Numbered from the stretch's first letter, positions 35,001 through 50,119 are shown. The stretch: DNA of 64,000 nucleotides from Siphonodentalium dalli (GCA_032622095.1 CP136069.1:35190194-35254193); one strand, 5' to 3'. A program made the numbers and translations. Notes: generated by a model from the sequence alone, not told the origin.

Positions 35001-37140
35001 TTGCTATGACTGGATAGTAGAGCATTAGTTTGAGGTACGGTTGTTGCTGTGACTGGATAGTAAAGCATTAGTTTGAGGTACGGATGTTGCTATGACTGGA
35101 TAGTAGAGCATTAGTTTGAGGTACGGATGTTGCTATGACTGGATAGTAGAGCATTAGTTTGAGGTACGGATGTTGCTATGACTGGATAGTAGAGCATTAG
35201 TTTGAGGTACGGATGTTGCTATGACTGGATAGTAGAGCATTAGTTTGAGGTACGGATGTTGCTATAACTGGATAGTAGAGCATTAGTTTGAGGTACGGAT
35301 GTTGCTATGACTGGATAGTAGAGCATTAGTTTGAGGTACGGTTGTTGCTGTGACTGGATAGTAAAGCATTAGTTTGAGGTACGGATGTTGCTATGACTGG
35401 ATAGTAGAGCATTAGTTTGAGGTACGGATGTTGCTATGACTGGATAGTAGAGCATTAGTTTGAGGTACTGATGTTGCTATGACTGGATAGTAAAGCATTA
35501 GTTTGAGGTACGGATGTTGCTATGACTGGATAGTAAAGCATTAGTTTGAGGTACGGATGTTGCTGTGACTGGATTGTAAAGCATTAGTTTGAGGTACGGA
35601 TGTTGCTATGACTGGATAGTAGAGCATTAGTTTGAGGTACGGATGTTGCTATGACTGGATTGTAGAGCATTAGTTTGAGGTACGGATGTTGCTATAACTG
35701 GATAGTAGAGCATTAGTTGGAGGTACGGATGTTGCTATGGCTGGATAGTAAAGCATTAGTTTGAGGTAAGGATGTTGCTATGACTGGATTGTAGAGCATT
35801 AGTTTGAGGTACGGATATTGCTATGACTGGATAGTAAAGCATTAGTTTGAGGTACGGATGTTGCTATGACTGGATAGTAAAGCATTAGTTTGAGGTACGG
35901 ATGTTGCTATGGCTGGATAGTAAAGCATTAGTTTGAGGTAAGGATGTTGCTATGACTGGATTGTAGAGCATTAGTTTGAGGTACGGATATTGCTATGACT
36001 GGATAGTAAAGCATTAGTTTGAGGTACGGATGTTGCTATAACTGGATAGTAGAGCATTAGTTTGAGGTACGGATGTTGCTATGGCTGGATAGTAAAGCAT
36101 TAGTTTGAGGTAAGGATGTTGCTATGACTGGATTGTAGAGCATTAGTTTGAGGTACGGATATTGCTATGACTGGATAGTAAAGCATTAGTTTGAGGTACG
36201 GATGTTGCTATGACTGGATAGTAGAGCATTAGTTTGAGGTACGGATGTTGTTATGACTGGATAGTAAAGCATTAGTTTGAGGTACGGATGTTGCTATGAC
36301 TGGATAGTAGAGCATTAGTTTGAGGCACGGATGTTGCTATGACTGGATAGTAAAGCATTAGTTTGAGGTACGGTTGTTGCTATGACTGGATAGTAAAGCA
36401 TTAGTTTGAGGTACGGATGTTGCTATGACTGGATAGTAGAGCATTGATTTGAGTTACGGATGTTGCTATGACTGGATAGTAAAGCATTAGTTTGAGGTAC
36501 GGATGTTGCTGTGACTGGATAGTAGAGCATTAGTTTGAGGTACGGATGTTGCTATGACTGGATAGTAAAGCATTAGTTTGAGGTACGGATGTTGCTATGA
36601 CTGGATAGTAAAGCATTAGTTTGAGGTACGGTTGTTGCTATGACTGGATAGTAAAGCATTAGTTTGAGGTACGGATGTTGCTATGACTGGATAGTAAAGC
36701 ATTAGTTTGAGGCACGGATGTTGCTATGACTGGATAGTAGAGCATTAGTTTGAGGTACGGATGTTGCTATGACTGGATAGTAGAGCATTAGTTTGAGGTA
36801 TGGTTGTTGCTATGACTGGATAGTAGAGCATTAGTTTGAGGTACGGATGTTGCTGTGACTGGATTGTAGAGCATTAGTTTGAGGTATGGTTGTTGCTATG
36901 ACTGGATAGTAAAGCATTAGTTTGAGGTACGGATGTTGCTATGACTGGATAGTAAAGCATTAGTTTGAGGTACGGTTGTTGCTATGACTGGATAGTAAAG
37001 CATTAGTTTGAGGTACGGATGTTGCTATGACTGGATAGTAAAGCATTAGTTTGAGGCACGGATGTTGCTATGACTGGATAGTAGAGCATTAGTTTGAGGT
37101 ACGGATGTTGCTATGACTGGATAGTAGAGCATTAGTTTGA
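29055..37140. repeat. Tandem duplication of a 96-unit (4,128-bp) block, the largest in the array
   Basis: Several rare units recur at exactly 4,128 bp (96 x 43): ATGATTGG at 30793/34921, ATGGCTGG at 31611/35739, GCATTGATTTGAG at 32314/36442, TTAGGTTGAGG at 29521/33649 and GTTATGACTGGATTG at 29371/33499. Variant order agrees from about 29055-33012 to 33183-37140. Private changes include AGTTGGAGG near 35717, GAGTTACGG near 36452, and GGCAC versus GGTAC near 32025/36153. The few differences point to a recent event or an assembly duplication. Confidence 0.85.
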
Positions 37141-39409
37141 GGTATGGTTGTTGCTATGACTGGATAGTAGAGCATTAGTTTGAGGTACGGATGTTGCTGT
37201 GACTGGATTGTAGAGCATTAGTTTGAGGTATGGTTGTTGCTATGACTGGATTGTAGAGCATTAGTTTGAGGTACGGATGTTGCTATGACTGGATTGTAGA
37301 GCATTAGTTTGAGGTACGGATGTTGCTATGACTGGATTGTAGAGCATTAGTTTGAGGTAGGATGTTGCTGTGACTGGATTGTAAAGCATTAGTTTGAGGT
37401 ACGGTTGCTATGACTGGATAGTAGAGCATTAGTTTGAGGTACGGTTGTTGCTATGACTGGATAGTAGAGCATTAGTTTGAGGTACGGATGTTGCTATGAC
37501 TGGATAGTAGAGCATTAGTTTGAGGTACGGTTGTTGCTATGACTGGATAGTAGAGCATTAGTTTGAGGTACGGATGTTGCTATGACTGGATAGTAGAGCA
37601 TTAGTTTGAGGTATGGTTGTTGCTATGACTGGATTGTAGAGCATTAGTTTGAGGTACGGATGTTGCTATGACTGGATAGTAGAGCATTAGTTTGAGGTAT
37701 GGTTGTTGCTATGACTGGATTGTAGAGCATTAGTTTGAGGTACAGATGTTGCTATGACTGGATTGTAGAGCATTAGTTTGAGGTACGGATGTTGCTATGA
37801 CTGGATAGTAGAGCATTAGTTTGAGGTATGGTTGTTGCTATGACTGGATAGTAGAGCATTAGTTTGAGGTACGGATGTTGCTGTGACTGGATTGTAGAGC
37901 ATTAGTTTGAGGTATGGTTGTTGCTATGACTGGATTGTAGAGCATTAGTTTGAGGTACGGATGTTGCTATGACTGGATTGTAGAGCATTAGTTTGAGGTA
38001 CGGATGTTGCTATGACTGGATTGTAGAGCATTAGTTTGAGGTAGGATGTTGCTATGACTGGATAGTAAAGCATTAGTTTGAGGTATGGTTGTTGCTATGA
38101 CTGGATAGTAGAGCATTAGTTTGAGGTATGGTTGTTGCTGTGACTGGATAGTAGAGCATTAGTTTGAGATACGGATGTTGCTATGACTGGATTGTAAAGC
38201 ATTAGTTTGAGGTACGGATGTTGCTATGACTGGATTGTAGAGCATTAGTTTGAGGTACGGATGTTGCTATGACTGGATAGTAAAGCATTAGTTTGAGGTA
38301 CGGATGTTGCTATGACTGGATAGTAGAGCATTAGTTTGAGGTATGGTTGTTGCTGTGACTGGATAGTAGAGCATTAGTTTGAGGCACGGTTGTTGCTGTG
38401 ACTGGATAGTAAAGCATTAGTTTGAGGTACGGATGTTGCTATGACTGGATTGTAAAGCATTAGTTTGAGGCACGGTTGTTGCTGTGACTGGATAGTAGAG
38501 CATTAGTTTGAGGTACGGATGTTGCTATGACTGGATTGTAAAGCATTAGTTTGAGGTACGGATGTTGCTATGACTGGATTGTAAAGCATTAGTTTGAGGT
38601 ACGGATGTTGCTATGACTGGATAGTAGAGCATTAGTTTGAGGTACGGTTGTTGCTATGACTGGATAGTAGAGCATTAGTTTGAGGTACGGTTGTTGCTAT
38701 GACTGGATAGTAGAGCATTAGTTTGAGGTACGGATGTTGCTATGACTGGATAGTAGAGCATTAGTTTGAGGTACGGATGTTGCTGTGACTGGATAGTAGA
38801 GCATTAGTTTGAGGTATGGTTGTTGCTATGACTGGATTGTAGAGCATTAGTTTGAGGTACGGATGTTGCTATGACTGGATTGTAGAGCATTAGTTTGAGG
38901 TACGGATGTTGCTGTGACTGGATAGTAGAGCATTAGTTTGAGGTACGGATGTTGCTATGACTGGATAGTAGAGCATTAGTTTGAGGTACGGATGTTGCTA
39001 TGACTGGATAGTAGAGCATTAGTTTGAGGTATGGTTGTTGCTATGACTGGATAGTAAAGCATTAGTTTGAGGTACGGATGTTGCTATGACTGGATTGTAG
39101 AGCATTAGTTTGAGGTACGGATGTTGCTATGACTGGATAGTAGAGCATTAGTTTGAGGTACGGATGTTGCTATGACTGGATTGTAGAGCATTAGTTTGAG
39201 GTACGGATGTTGCTATGACTGGATTGTAGAGCATTAGTTTGAGGTACGGATGTTGCTATGACTGGATTGTAGAGCATTAGTTTGAGGTACGGATGTTGCT
39301 ATGACTGGATAGTAGAGCATTAGTTTGAGGTATGGTTGTTGCTATGACTGGATAGTAAAGCATTAGTTTGAGGTACGGATGTTGCTATGACTGGATTGTA
39401 AAGCATTAG

Positions 39410-41240
39410 TTTGAGGTACGGATGTTGCTATGACTGGATAGTAAAGCATTAGTTTGAGGTACGGATGTTGCTATGACTGGATTGTAAAGCATTAGTTTGA
39501 GGTACGGATGTTGCTATGACTGGATAGTAGAGCATTAGTTTGAGGTACGGTTGTTGCTATGACTGGATAGTAGAGCATTAGTTTGAGGTACGGTTGTTGC
39601 TATGACTGGATAGTAGAGCATTAGTTTGAGGTACGGTTGTTGCTGTGACTGGATAGTAAAGCATTAGTTTGAGGTACGGTTGTTGCTATGACTGGATAGT
39701 AGAGCATTAGTTTGAGGTACGGATGTTGCTATGACTGGATAGTAGAGCATTAGTTTGAGGTATGGTTGTTGCTATGACTGGATAGTAGAGCATTAGTTTG
39801 AGGTACGGTTGTTGCTATGACTGGATAGTAGAGCATTAGTTTGAGGTACGGATGTTGCTATGACTGGATAGTAGAGCATTAGTTTGAGGTACGGATGTTG
39901 CTATGACTGGATAGTAGAGCATTAGATTGAGGTACGGATGTTGCTATGACTGGATAGTAAAGCATTAGTTTGAGGTACGGATGTTGCTATGACTGGATAG
40001 TAGAGCATTAGTTTGAGGTACGGTTGTTGCTGTGACTGGATAGTAGAGCATTAGTTTGAGGTACAGTTGTTGCTATGACTGGATAGTAGAGCATTAGTTT
40101 GAGGTACGGTTGTTGCTATGACTGGATAGTAGAGCATTAGTTTGAGGTATGGATGTTGCTATGACTGGATAGTAAAGCATTAGTTTGAGGTACGGATGTT
40201 GCTATGACTGGATAGTAAAGCATTAGTTTGAGGTACGGATGTTGCTATGACTGGATAGTAAAGCATTAGTTTGAGGTACGGATGTTGCTATGACTGGATT
40301 GTAAAGCATTAGTTTGAGGTACGGATGTTGCTATGACTGGATAGTAGAGCATTAGTTTGAGGTACGGATGTTGCTATGACTGGATAGTAAAGCATTAGTT
40401 TGAGGTACGGATGTTGCTATGACTGGATTGTAAAGCATTAGTTTGAGGTACGGATGTTGCTATGACTGGATAGTAAAGCATTAGTTTGAGGTACGGATGT
40501 TGCTATGACTGGATAGTAAAGCATTAGTTTGAGGTACGGATGTTGCTATGACTGGATAGTAAAGCATTAGTTTGAGGTACGGATGTTGCTATGACTGGAT
40601 TGTAAAGCATTAGTTTGAGGTACGGATGTTGCTATGACTGGATAGTAGAGCATTAGTTTGAGGTACGGTTGTTGCTATGACTGGATAGTAGAGCATTAGT
40701 TTGAGGTACGGTTGTTGCTATGACTGGATAGTAGAGCATTAGTTTGAGGTACGGTTGTTGCTGTGACTGGATAGTAAAGCATTAGTTTGAGGTACGGTTG
40801 TTGCTATGACTGGATAGTAGAGCATTAGTTTGAGGTACGGATGTTGCTATGACTGGATAGTAGAGCATTAGTTTGAGGTATGGTTGTTGCTATGACTGGA
40901 TAGTAGAGCATTAGTTTGAGGTACGGTTGTTGCTATGACTGGATAGTAGAGCATTAGTTTGAGGTACGGATGTTGCTATGACTGGATAGTAGAGCATTAG
41001 TTTGAGGTACGGATGTTGCTATGACTGGATAGTAGAGCATTAGATTGAGGTACGGATGTTGCTATGACTGGATAGTAAAGCATTAGTTTGAGGTACGGAT
41101 GTTGCTATGACTGGATAGTAGAGCATTAGTTTGAGGTACGGTTGTTGCTGTGACTGGATAGTAGAGCATTAGTTTGAGGTACGGTTGTTGCTATGACTGG
41201 ATAGTAGAGCATTAGTTTGAGGTATGGATGTTGCTATGAC
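39410..41240. repeat. 26-unit (1,118-bp) duplication
   Basis: The rare unit with ATTAGATTGAGG occurs at 39921 and 41039, 1,118 bp (26 x 43) apart. The preceding series of GGTTG, CTGTG and TATGGTTG units appears in the same order in both places. Extents are approximate. Confidence 0.7.
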
Positions 41241-41779
41241 TGGATAGTAAAGCATTAGTTTGAGGTACGGATGTTGCTATGACTGGATAGTAAAGCATTA
41301 GTTTGAGGTACGGATGTTGCTATGACTGGATAGTAAAGCATTAGTTTGAGGTACGGTTGTTGCTATGACTGGATAGTAAAGCATTAGTTTGAGGTACGGA
41401 TGTTGCTATGACTGGATAGTAAAGCATTAGTTTGAGGTACGGTTGTTGCTATGACTGGATAGTAGAGCATTAGTTTGAGGTACGGATGTTGCTATGACTG
41501 GATAGTAAAGCATTAGTTTGAGGTACGGATGTTGCTATGACTGGATAGTAGAGCATTAGTTTGAGGTATGGATGTTGCTATGACTGGATAGTAAAGCATT
41601 AGTTTGAGGTACGGATGTTGCTATGACTGGATAGTAAAGCATTAGTTTGAGGTATGGATGTTGCTATGACTGGATAGTAAAGCATTAGTTTGAGGTATGG
41701 ATGTTGCTATGACTGGATAGTAAAGCATTAGTTTGAGGTACGGATGTTGCTATGACTGGATAGTAAAGCATTAGTTTGA

Positions 41780-42125
41780 GGTATGGATGTTGCTATGACT
41801 GGATAGTAAAGCATTAGTTTGAGGTATGGATGTTGCTATGACTGGATAGTAAAGCATTAGTTTGAGGTATGGATGTTGCTATGACTGGATAGTAAAGCAT
41901 TAGTTTGAGGTATGGATGTTGCTATGACTGGATAGTAAAGCATTAGTTTGAGGTATGGATGTTGCTATGACTGGATAGTAAAGCATTAGTTTGAGGTATG
42001 GATGTTGCTATGACTGGATAGTAAAGCATTAGTTTGAGGTATGGATGTTGCTATGACTGGATAGTAAAGCATTAGTTTGAGGTATGGATGTTGCTATGAC
42101 TGGATAGTAAAGCATTAGTTTGAGG
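41780..42125. repeat. Run of eight identical CpG-less units
   Basis: Eight consecutive units carry the same pair of variants, C43T (GGTATGG) and G25A (GTAAAGC), with no other change seen. Elsewhere these variants are interspersed with others. The run indicates recent local amplification of one unit type and forms a small patch without the usual CpG. Confidence 0.8.
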
Positions 42126-42594
42126 TACGGATGTTGCTATGACTGGATAGTAAAGCATTAGTTTGAGGTACGGTTGTTGCTATGACTGGATAGTAAAGCA
42201 TTAGTTTGAGGTACGGTTGTTGCTATGACTGGATAGTAAAGCATTAGTTTGAGGTATGGATGTTGCTATGACTGGATAGTAAAGCATTAGTTTGAGGTAC
42301 GGATGTTGCTATGACTGGATAGTAAAGCATTAGTTTGAGGTCCGGTTGTTGCTATGACTGGATAGTAGAGCATTAGTTTGAGGTACGGATGTTTCTATGA
42401 CTGGATAGTAGAGCATTAGTTTGAGGTACTGATGTTGCTATGACTGGATAGTAGAGCATTAGTTTGAGGTATGGTTGTTGCTATGACTGGATAGTAGAGC
42501 ATTAGTTTGAGGTACGGATGTTGCTATGACTGGATAGTAGAGCATTAGTTTGAGGTATGGATGTTGCTATGACTGGATAGTAGAGCATTAGTTT

Positions 42595-43720
42595 GAGATA
42601 CGGTTGTTGCTATGACTGGATAGTAGAGCATTAGTTTGAGGTATGGATGTTGCTATGACTGGATAGTAGAGCATTAGTTTGAGGTATGGATGTTGCTATG
42701 ACTGGATAGTAGAGCATTAGTTTGAGGTACGGATGTTGCTATGACTGGATAGTAGAGCATTAGTTTGAGGTACGGATGTTGCTATAACTGGATAGTAGAG
42801 CATTAGTTTGAGGTACGGATGTTGCTATGACTGGATAGTAGAGCATTAGTTTGAGGTACGGTTGTTGCTATGACTGGATAGTAGAGCATTAGTTTGAGGT
42901 ACGGATGTTGCTGTGACTGGATAGTAGAGCATTAGTTTGAGGTACGGATGTTGCTGTGACTGGATAGTAAAGCATTAGTTTGAGGTACGGATGTTGCTAT
43001 GACTGGATAGTAGAGCATTAGTTTGAGGTATGGTTGTTGCTATGACTGGATAGTAGAGCATTAGTTTGAGGTACGGATGTTGCTATGACTGGATAGTAGA
43101 GCATTAGTTTGAGGTATGGATGTTGCTATGACTGGATAGTAGAGCATTAGTTTGAGATACGGTTGTTGCTATGACTGGATAGTAGAGCATTAGTTTGAGG
43201 TATGGATGTTGCTATGACTGGATAGTAGAGCATTAGTTTGAGGTATGGATGTTGCTATGACTGGATAGTAGAGCATTAGTTTGAGGTACGGATGTTGCTA
43301 TGACTGGATAGTAGAGCATTAGTTTGAGGTACGGATGTTGCTATAACTGGATAGTAGAGCATTAGTTTGAGGTACGGATGTTGCTATGACTGGATAGTAG
43401 AGCATTAGTTTGAGGTACGGTTGTTGCTATGACTGGATAGTAGAGCATTAGTTTGAGGTACGGATGTTGCTGTGACTGGATAGTAGAGCATTAGTTTGAG
43501 GTACGGATGTTGCTGTGACTGGATAGTAGAGCATTAGTTTGAGGTACGGATGTTGCTGTGACTGGATAGTAAAGCATTAGTTTGAGGTACGGATGTTGCT
43601 ATGACTGGATAGTAGAGCATTAGTTTGAGGTACGGATGTTGCTATGACTGGATAGTAGAGCATTAGTTTGAGGTACGGATGTTGCTATAACTGGATAGTA
43701 GAGCATTAGTTTGAGGTACG
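42595..43720. repeat. 13-unit (559-bp) duplication
   Basis: The rare GAGATACGG unit occurs at 42595 and 43154, exactly 559 bp (13 x 43) apart. The flanking TATGGATG and CTATAAC units appear in the same order in both copies. Confidence 0.65.
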
Positions 43721-46700
43721 GATGTTGCTATGACTGGATAGTAGAGCATTAGTTTGAGGTACGGTTGTTGCTATGACTGGATAGTAGAGCATTAGTTTGA
43801 GGTACGGATGTTGCTGTGACTGGATAGTAGAGCATTAGTTTGAGGTACGGATGTTGCTGTGACTGGATAGTAAAGCATTAGTTTGAGGTACGGATGTTGC
43901 TATGACTGGATAGTAGAGCATTAGTTTGAGGTACGGATGTTGCTATGACTGGATAGTAGAGCATTAGTTTGAGGTACGGATGTTGCTGTGACTGGATAGT
44001 AAAGCATTAGTTTGAGGTACGGATGTTGCTATGACTGGATAGTAGAGCATTAGTTTGAGGTACGGATGTTGCTATGACTGGATAGTAGAGCATTAGTTTG
44101 AGGTACGGATGTTGTTATAACTGGATAGTAAAGCATTAGTTTGAGGTACGGATGTTGCTATGACTGGATAGTAAATCATTAGTTTGAGGTACGGTTGTTG
44201 CTATAACTGGATAGTAGAGCATTAGTTTGAGGTACGGTTGTTGCTATAACTGGATAGTAGAGCATTAGTTTGAGGTACGGTTGTTGCTATGACTGGATAG
44301 TAGAGCATTAGTTTGAGGTACGGATGTTGCTATGACTGGATAGTAAAGCATTAGTTTGAGGTACGGATGTTGCTATAACTGGATTGTAGAGCATTAGTTT
44401 GAGGTACGGATGTTGCTATGACTGGATAGTAGAGCATTAGTTTGAGGTACGGTTGTTGCTATGACTGGATAGTAGAGCATTAGTTTGAGGTACGGTTGTT
44501 GCTATGACTGGATAGTAGAGCATTAGTTTGAGGTATGGTTGTTGCTATGACTGGATTGTAGAGCATTAGTTTGAGGTACGGTTGTTGCTATGACTGGATA
44601 GTAGAGCATTAGTTTGAGGTATGGTTGTTGCTATGACTGGATTGTAGAGCATTAGTTTGAGGTACGGTTGTTGCTATGACTGGATAGTAGAGCATTAGTT
44701 TGAGGTACGGTTGTTGCTATGACTGGATAGTAAAGCATTAGTTTGAGGTACGGATGTTGCTATGACTGGATAGTAGAGCATTAGTTTGAGGTACGGATGT
44801 TGCTATGACTGGATAGTAGAGCATTAGTTTGAGGTACGGATGTTGCTATGACTGGATAGTAAAGCATTAGTTTGAGGTACGGTTGTTGCTGTGACTGGAT
44901 AGTAGAGCATTAGTTTGAGGTACGGATGTTGCTATGACTGGATAGTAGAGCATTAGTTTGAGGTACGGTTGTTGCTATGACTGGATAGTAAAGCATTAGT
45001 TTGAGGTACGGATGTTGCTATGACTGGATAGTAGAGCATTAGTTTGAGGTACGGATGTTGCTATGACTGGATAGTAGAGCATTAGTTTGAGGTACGGATG
45101 TTGCTATGACTGGATAGTAAAGCATTAGTTTGAGGTACGGTTGTTGCTGTGACTGGATAGTAGAGCATTAGTTTGAGGTACGGATGTTGCTATGACTGGA
45201 TAGTAAAGCATTAGTTTGAGGTACGGATGTTGCTATGACTGGATAGTAGAGCATTAGTTTGAGGTACGGATGTTGCTATGACTGGATAGTAAAGCATTAG
45301 TTTGAGGTACGGATGTTGCTATGACTGGATAGTAGAGCATTAGTTTGAGGTACGGTTGTTGCTATGACTGGATAGTAGAGCATTAGTTTGAGGTACGGAT
45401 GTTGCTGTGACTGGATAGTAGAGCATTAGTTTGAGGTACGGATGTTGCTATGACTGGATAGTAAAGCATTAGTTTGAGGTACGGTTGTTGCTGTGACTGG
45501 ATAGTAAAGCATTAGTTTGAGGTACAGTTGTTGCTGTGACTGGATAGTAGAGCATTAGTTTGAGGTACGGATGTTGCTATGACTGGATAGTAGAGCATTA
45601 GTTTGAGGTACGGATGTTGCTATGACTGGATAGTAGAGCATTAGTTTGAGGCACGGTTGTTGCTATAACTGGATAGTAAAGCATTAGTTTGAGGTACGGA
45701 TGTTGCTGTGACTGGATTGTAGAGCATTAGTTTGAGGCACGGTTGTTGCTATAACTGGATAGTAAAGCATTAGTTTGAGGTACGGATGTTGCTGTGACTG
45801 GATAGTAAAGCATTAGTTTGAGGTACGGATGTTGCTATGACTGGATAGTAGAGCATTAGTTTGAGGTACGGATGTTGCTATGACTGGATAGTAGAGCATT
45901 AGTTTGAGGTACGGATGTTGCTATAACTGGATAGTAAAGCATTAGTTTGAGGTACGGATGTTGCCTTGACTGGATAGTAGAGCATTAGTTTGAGGTACGG
46001 TTGTTGCTATAACTGGATAGTAAAGCATTAGTTTGAGGTACGGATGTTGCTATGACTGGATAGTAAAGCATTAGTTTGAGGTACGGTTGTTGCTATGACT
46101 GGATAGTAGAGCATTAGTTTGAGGTATGGATGTTGCTATGACTGGATAGTAGAGCATTAGTTTGAGGTATGGATGTTGCTATGACTGGATAGTAGAGCAT
46201 TAGTTTGAGGTACGGTTGTTGCTGTGACTGGATAGTAGAGCATTAGTTTGAGGTACGGTTGTTGCTATGACTGGATAGTAGAGCATTAGTTTGAGGTATG
46301 GATGTTGCTATGACTGGATAGTAAAGCATTAGTTTGAGGTACGGATGTTGCTATGACTGGATAGTAGAGCATTAGTTTGAGGTACGGTTGTTGCTATGAC
46401 TGGATAGTAGAGCATTAGTTTGAGGTACGGTTGTTGCTATGACTGGATAGTAAAGCATTAGTTTGAGGTACGGATGTTGCTATGACTGGATAGTAGAGCA
46501 TTAGTTTGAGGTACGGATGTTGCTATGACTGGATAGTAGAGCATTAGTTTGAGGTATGGATGTTGCTATGACTGGATAGTAGAGCATTAGTTTGAGGTAC
46601 GGATGTTGCTATGACTGGATAGTAGAGCATTAGTTTGAGGTACGGTTGTTGCTATGACTGGATAGTAGAGCATTAGTTTGAGGTATGGATGTTGCTATGA

Positions 46701-49700
46701 CTGGATAGTAAAGCATTAGTTTGAGGTACGGATGTTGCTATGACTGGATAGTAGAGCATTAGTTTGAGGTACGGATGTTGCTATGACTGGATAGTAAAGC
46801 ATTAGTTTGAGGTACGGATGTTGCTATGACTGGATAGTAGAGCATTAGTTTGAGGTACGGATGTTGCTATGACTGGATAGTAAAGCATTAGTTTGAGGTA
46901 CGGATGTTGCTATGACTGGATAGTAGAGCATTAGTTTGAGGTACGGATGTTGCTATGACTGGATAGTAGAGCATTAGTTTGAGGTATGGATGTTGCTATG
47001 ACTGGATAGTAGAGCATTAGTTTGAGGTACGGATGTTGCTATGACTGGATAGTAGAGCATTAGTTTGAGGTACGGTTGTTGCTATGACTGGATAGTAGAG
47101 CATTAGTTTGAGGTATGGATGTTGCTATGACTGGATAGTAAAGCATTAGTTTGAGGTACGGATGTTGCTATGACTGGATAGTAGAGCATTAGTTTGAGGT
47201 ACGGATGTTGCTATGACTGGATAGTAAAGCATTAGTTTGAGGTACGGATGTTGCTATGACTGGATAGTAGAGCATTAGTTTGAGGTACGGTTGTTGCTGT
47301 GACTGGATAGTAAAGCATTAGTTTGAGGTACGGATGTTGCTGTGACTGGATAGTAGAGCATTAGTTTGAGGTACGGTTGTTGCTGTGACTGGATAGTAGA
47401 GCATTAGTTTGAGGTACGGATGTTGCTATGACTGGATAGTAGAGCATTAGTTTGAGGTACGGTTGTTGCTGTGACTGGATAGTAAAGCATTAGTTTGAGG
47501 TACGGATGTTGCTGTGACTGGATAGTAGAGCATTAGTTTGAGGTACGGTTGTTGCTATGACTGGATAGTAAAGCATTAGTTTGAGGTATGGATGTTGCTA
47601 TGACTGGATAGTAGAGCATTAGTTTGAGGTACGGATGTTGCTATGACTGGATAGTAGAGCATTAGTTTGAGGTACGGTTGTTGCTATGACTGGATAGTAA
47701 AGCATTAGTTTGAGATACGGATGTTGCTATGACTGGATAGTAAAGCATTAGTTTGAGGTACGGTTGTTGCTATGACTGGATAGTAAAGCATTAGTTTGAG
47801 GTACGGTTGTTGCTATGACTGGATAGTAGAGCATTAGTTTGAGGTACGGATGTTGCTGTGACTGGATAGTAGAGCATTAGTTTGAGGTACGGATGTTGCT
47901 ATGACTGGATAGTAGAGCATTAGTTTGAGGTACGGATGTTGCTATGACTGGATAGTAGAGCATTAGTTTGAGGTACGGATGTTGCTGTGACTGGATAGTA
48001 GAGCATTAGTTTGAGGTACGGATGTTGCTATGACTGGATAGTAGAGCATTAGTTTGAGGTACGGATGTTGCTATGACTGGGTAGTAAAGCATTAGTTTGA
48101 GGTACGGTTGTTGCTGTGACTGGATAGTAGAGCATTAGTTTGAGGTACGGATGTTGCTATGACTGGATAGTAAAGCATTAGTTTGAGGTACGGTTGTTGC
48201 TGTGACTGGATAGTAGAGCATTAGTTTGAGGTACGGATGTTGCTATGACTGGATAGTAGAGCATTAGTTTGAGGTACGGTTGTTGCTATGACTGGATAGT
48301 AGAGCATTAGTTTGAGGTACGGATGTTGCTATGACTGGATAGTAGAGCATTAGTTTGAGGTACGGTTGTTGCCTTGACTGGATAGTAGAGCATTAGTTTG
48401 AGGTACGGATGTTGCTATGACTGGATAGTAGAGCATTAGTTTGAGGTACGGATGTTGCTATGACTGGGTAGTAAAGCATTAGTTTGAGGCACGGATGTTG
48501 CTGTGACTGGATAGTAGAGCATTAGTTTGAGGTACGGTTGTTGCTGTGACTGGATAGTAGAGCATTAGTTTGAGGTACGGATGTTGCTATGACTGGATAG
48601 TAAAGCATTAGTTTGAGGTACGGTTGTTGCTGTGACTGGATAGTAGAGCATTAGTTTGAGGTACGGATGTTGCTATGACTGGATAGTAGAGCATTAGTTT
48701 GAGGTACGGATGTTGCTATGACTGGATAGTAGAGCATTAGTTTGAGGTACGGATGTTGCTGTGACTGGATAGTAGAGCATTAGTTTGAGGTACGGTTGTT
48801 GCTGTGACTGGATAGTAGAGCATTAGTTTGAGGCACGGATGTTGCTATGACTGGATAGTAAAGCATTAGTTTGAGGTACGGATGTTGCTGTGACTGGATA
48901 GTAGAGCATTAGTTTGAGGTACGGTTGTTGCTGTGACTGGATAGTAGAGCATTAGTTTGAGGCACGGATGTTGCTATGACTGGATAGTAAAGCATTAGTT
49001 TGAGGTACGGATGTTGCTATGACTGGATAGTAAAGCATTAGTTTGAGGCACGGATGTTGCTATGACTGGATAGTAAATCATTAGTTTGAGGTACGGTTGT
49101 TGCTATGACTGGATAGTAGAGCATTAGTTTGAGGCACGGATGTTGCTATGACTGGATAGTAAAGCATTAGTTTCAGGTACGGATGTTGCTATGACTGGAT
49201 AGTAAAGCATTAGTTTGAGGCACGGATGTTGCTATGACTGGATAGTAAATCATTAGTTTGAGGTACGGTTGTTGCTATGACTGGATAGTAGAGCATTAGT
49301 TTGAGGTACGGATGTTGCTATGACTGGATAGTAAAGCATTAGTTTGAGGTACGGTTGTTGCTGTGACTGGATAGTAGAGCATTAGTTTGAGGTACGGATG
49401 TTGCTATGACTGGATAGTAGAGCATTAGTTTGAGGTACGGATGTTGCTATGACTGGGTAGTAAAGCATTAGTTTGAGGTACGGATGTTGCTGTGACTGGA
49501 TAGTAGAGCATTAGTTTGAGGTACGGTTGTTGCTGTGACTGGATAGTAGAGCATTAGTTTGAGGTACGGATGTTGCTATGACTGGATAGTAAAGCATTAG
49601 TTTGAGGTACGGTTGTTGCTGTGACTGGATAGTAGAGCATTAGTTTGAGGTACGGATGTTGCTATGACTGGATAGTAGAGCATTAGTTTGAGGTACGGTT

Positions 49701-50119
49701 GTTGTTATGACTGGATAGTAGAGCATTAGTTTGAGGTACGGATGTTGCTATGACTGGATAGTAAAGCATTAGTTTGAGGTACGGTTGTTGCCTTGACTGG
49801 ATAGTAGAGCATTAGTTTGAGGTACGGATGTTGCTATGACTGGATAGTAGAGCATTAGTTTGAGGTACGGATGTTGCTATGACTGGATAGTAAAGCATTA
49901 GTTTGAGGTACGGTTGTTGCTGTGACTGGATAGTAGAGCATTAGTTTGAGGTACGGATGTTGCTATGACTGGATAGTAGAGCATTAGTTTGAGGTACGGA
50001 TGTTGCTATGACTGGATAGTAGAGCATTAGTTTGAGGTACGGATGTTGCTATGACTGGATAGTAGAGCATTAGTTTGAGGTACGGATGTTGCTGTGACTG
50101 GATAGTAGAGCATTAGTTT

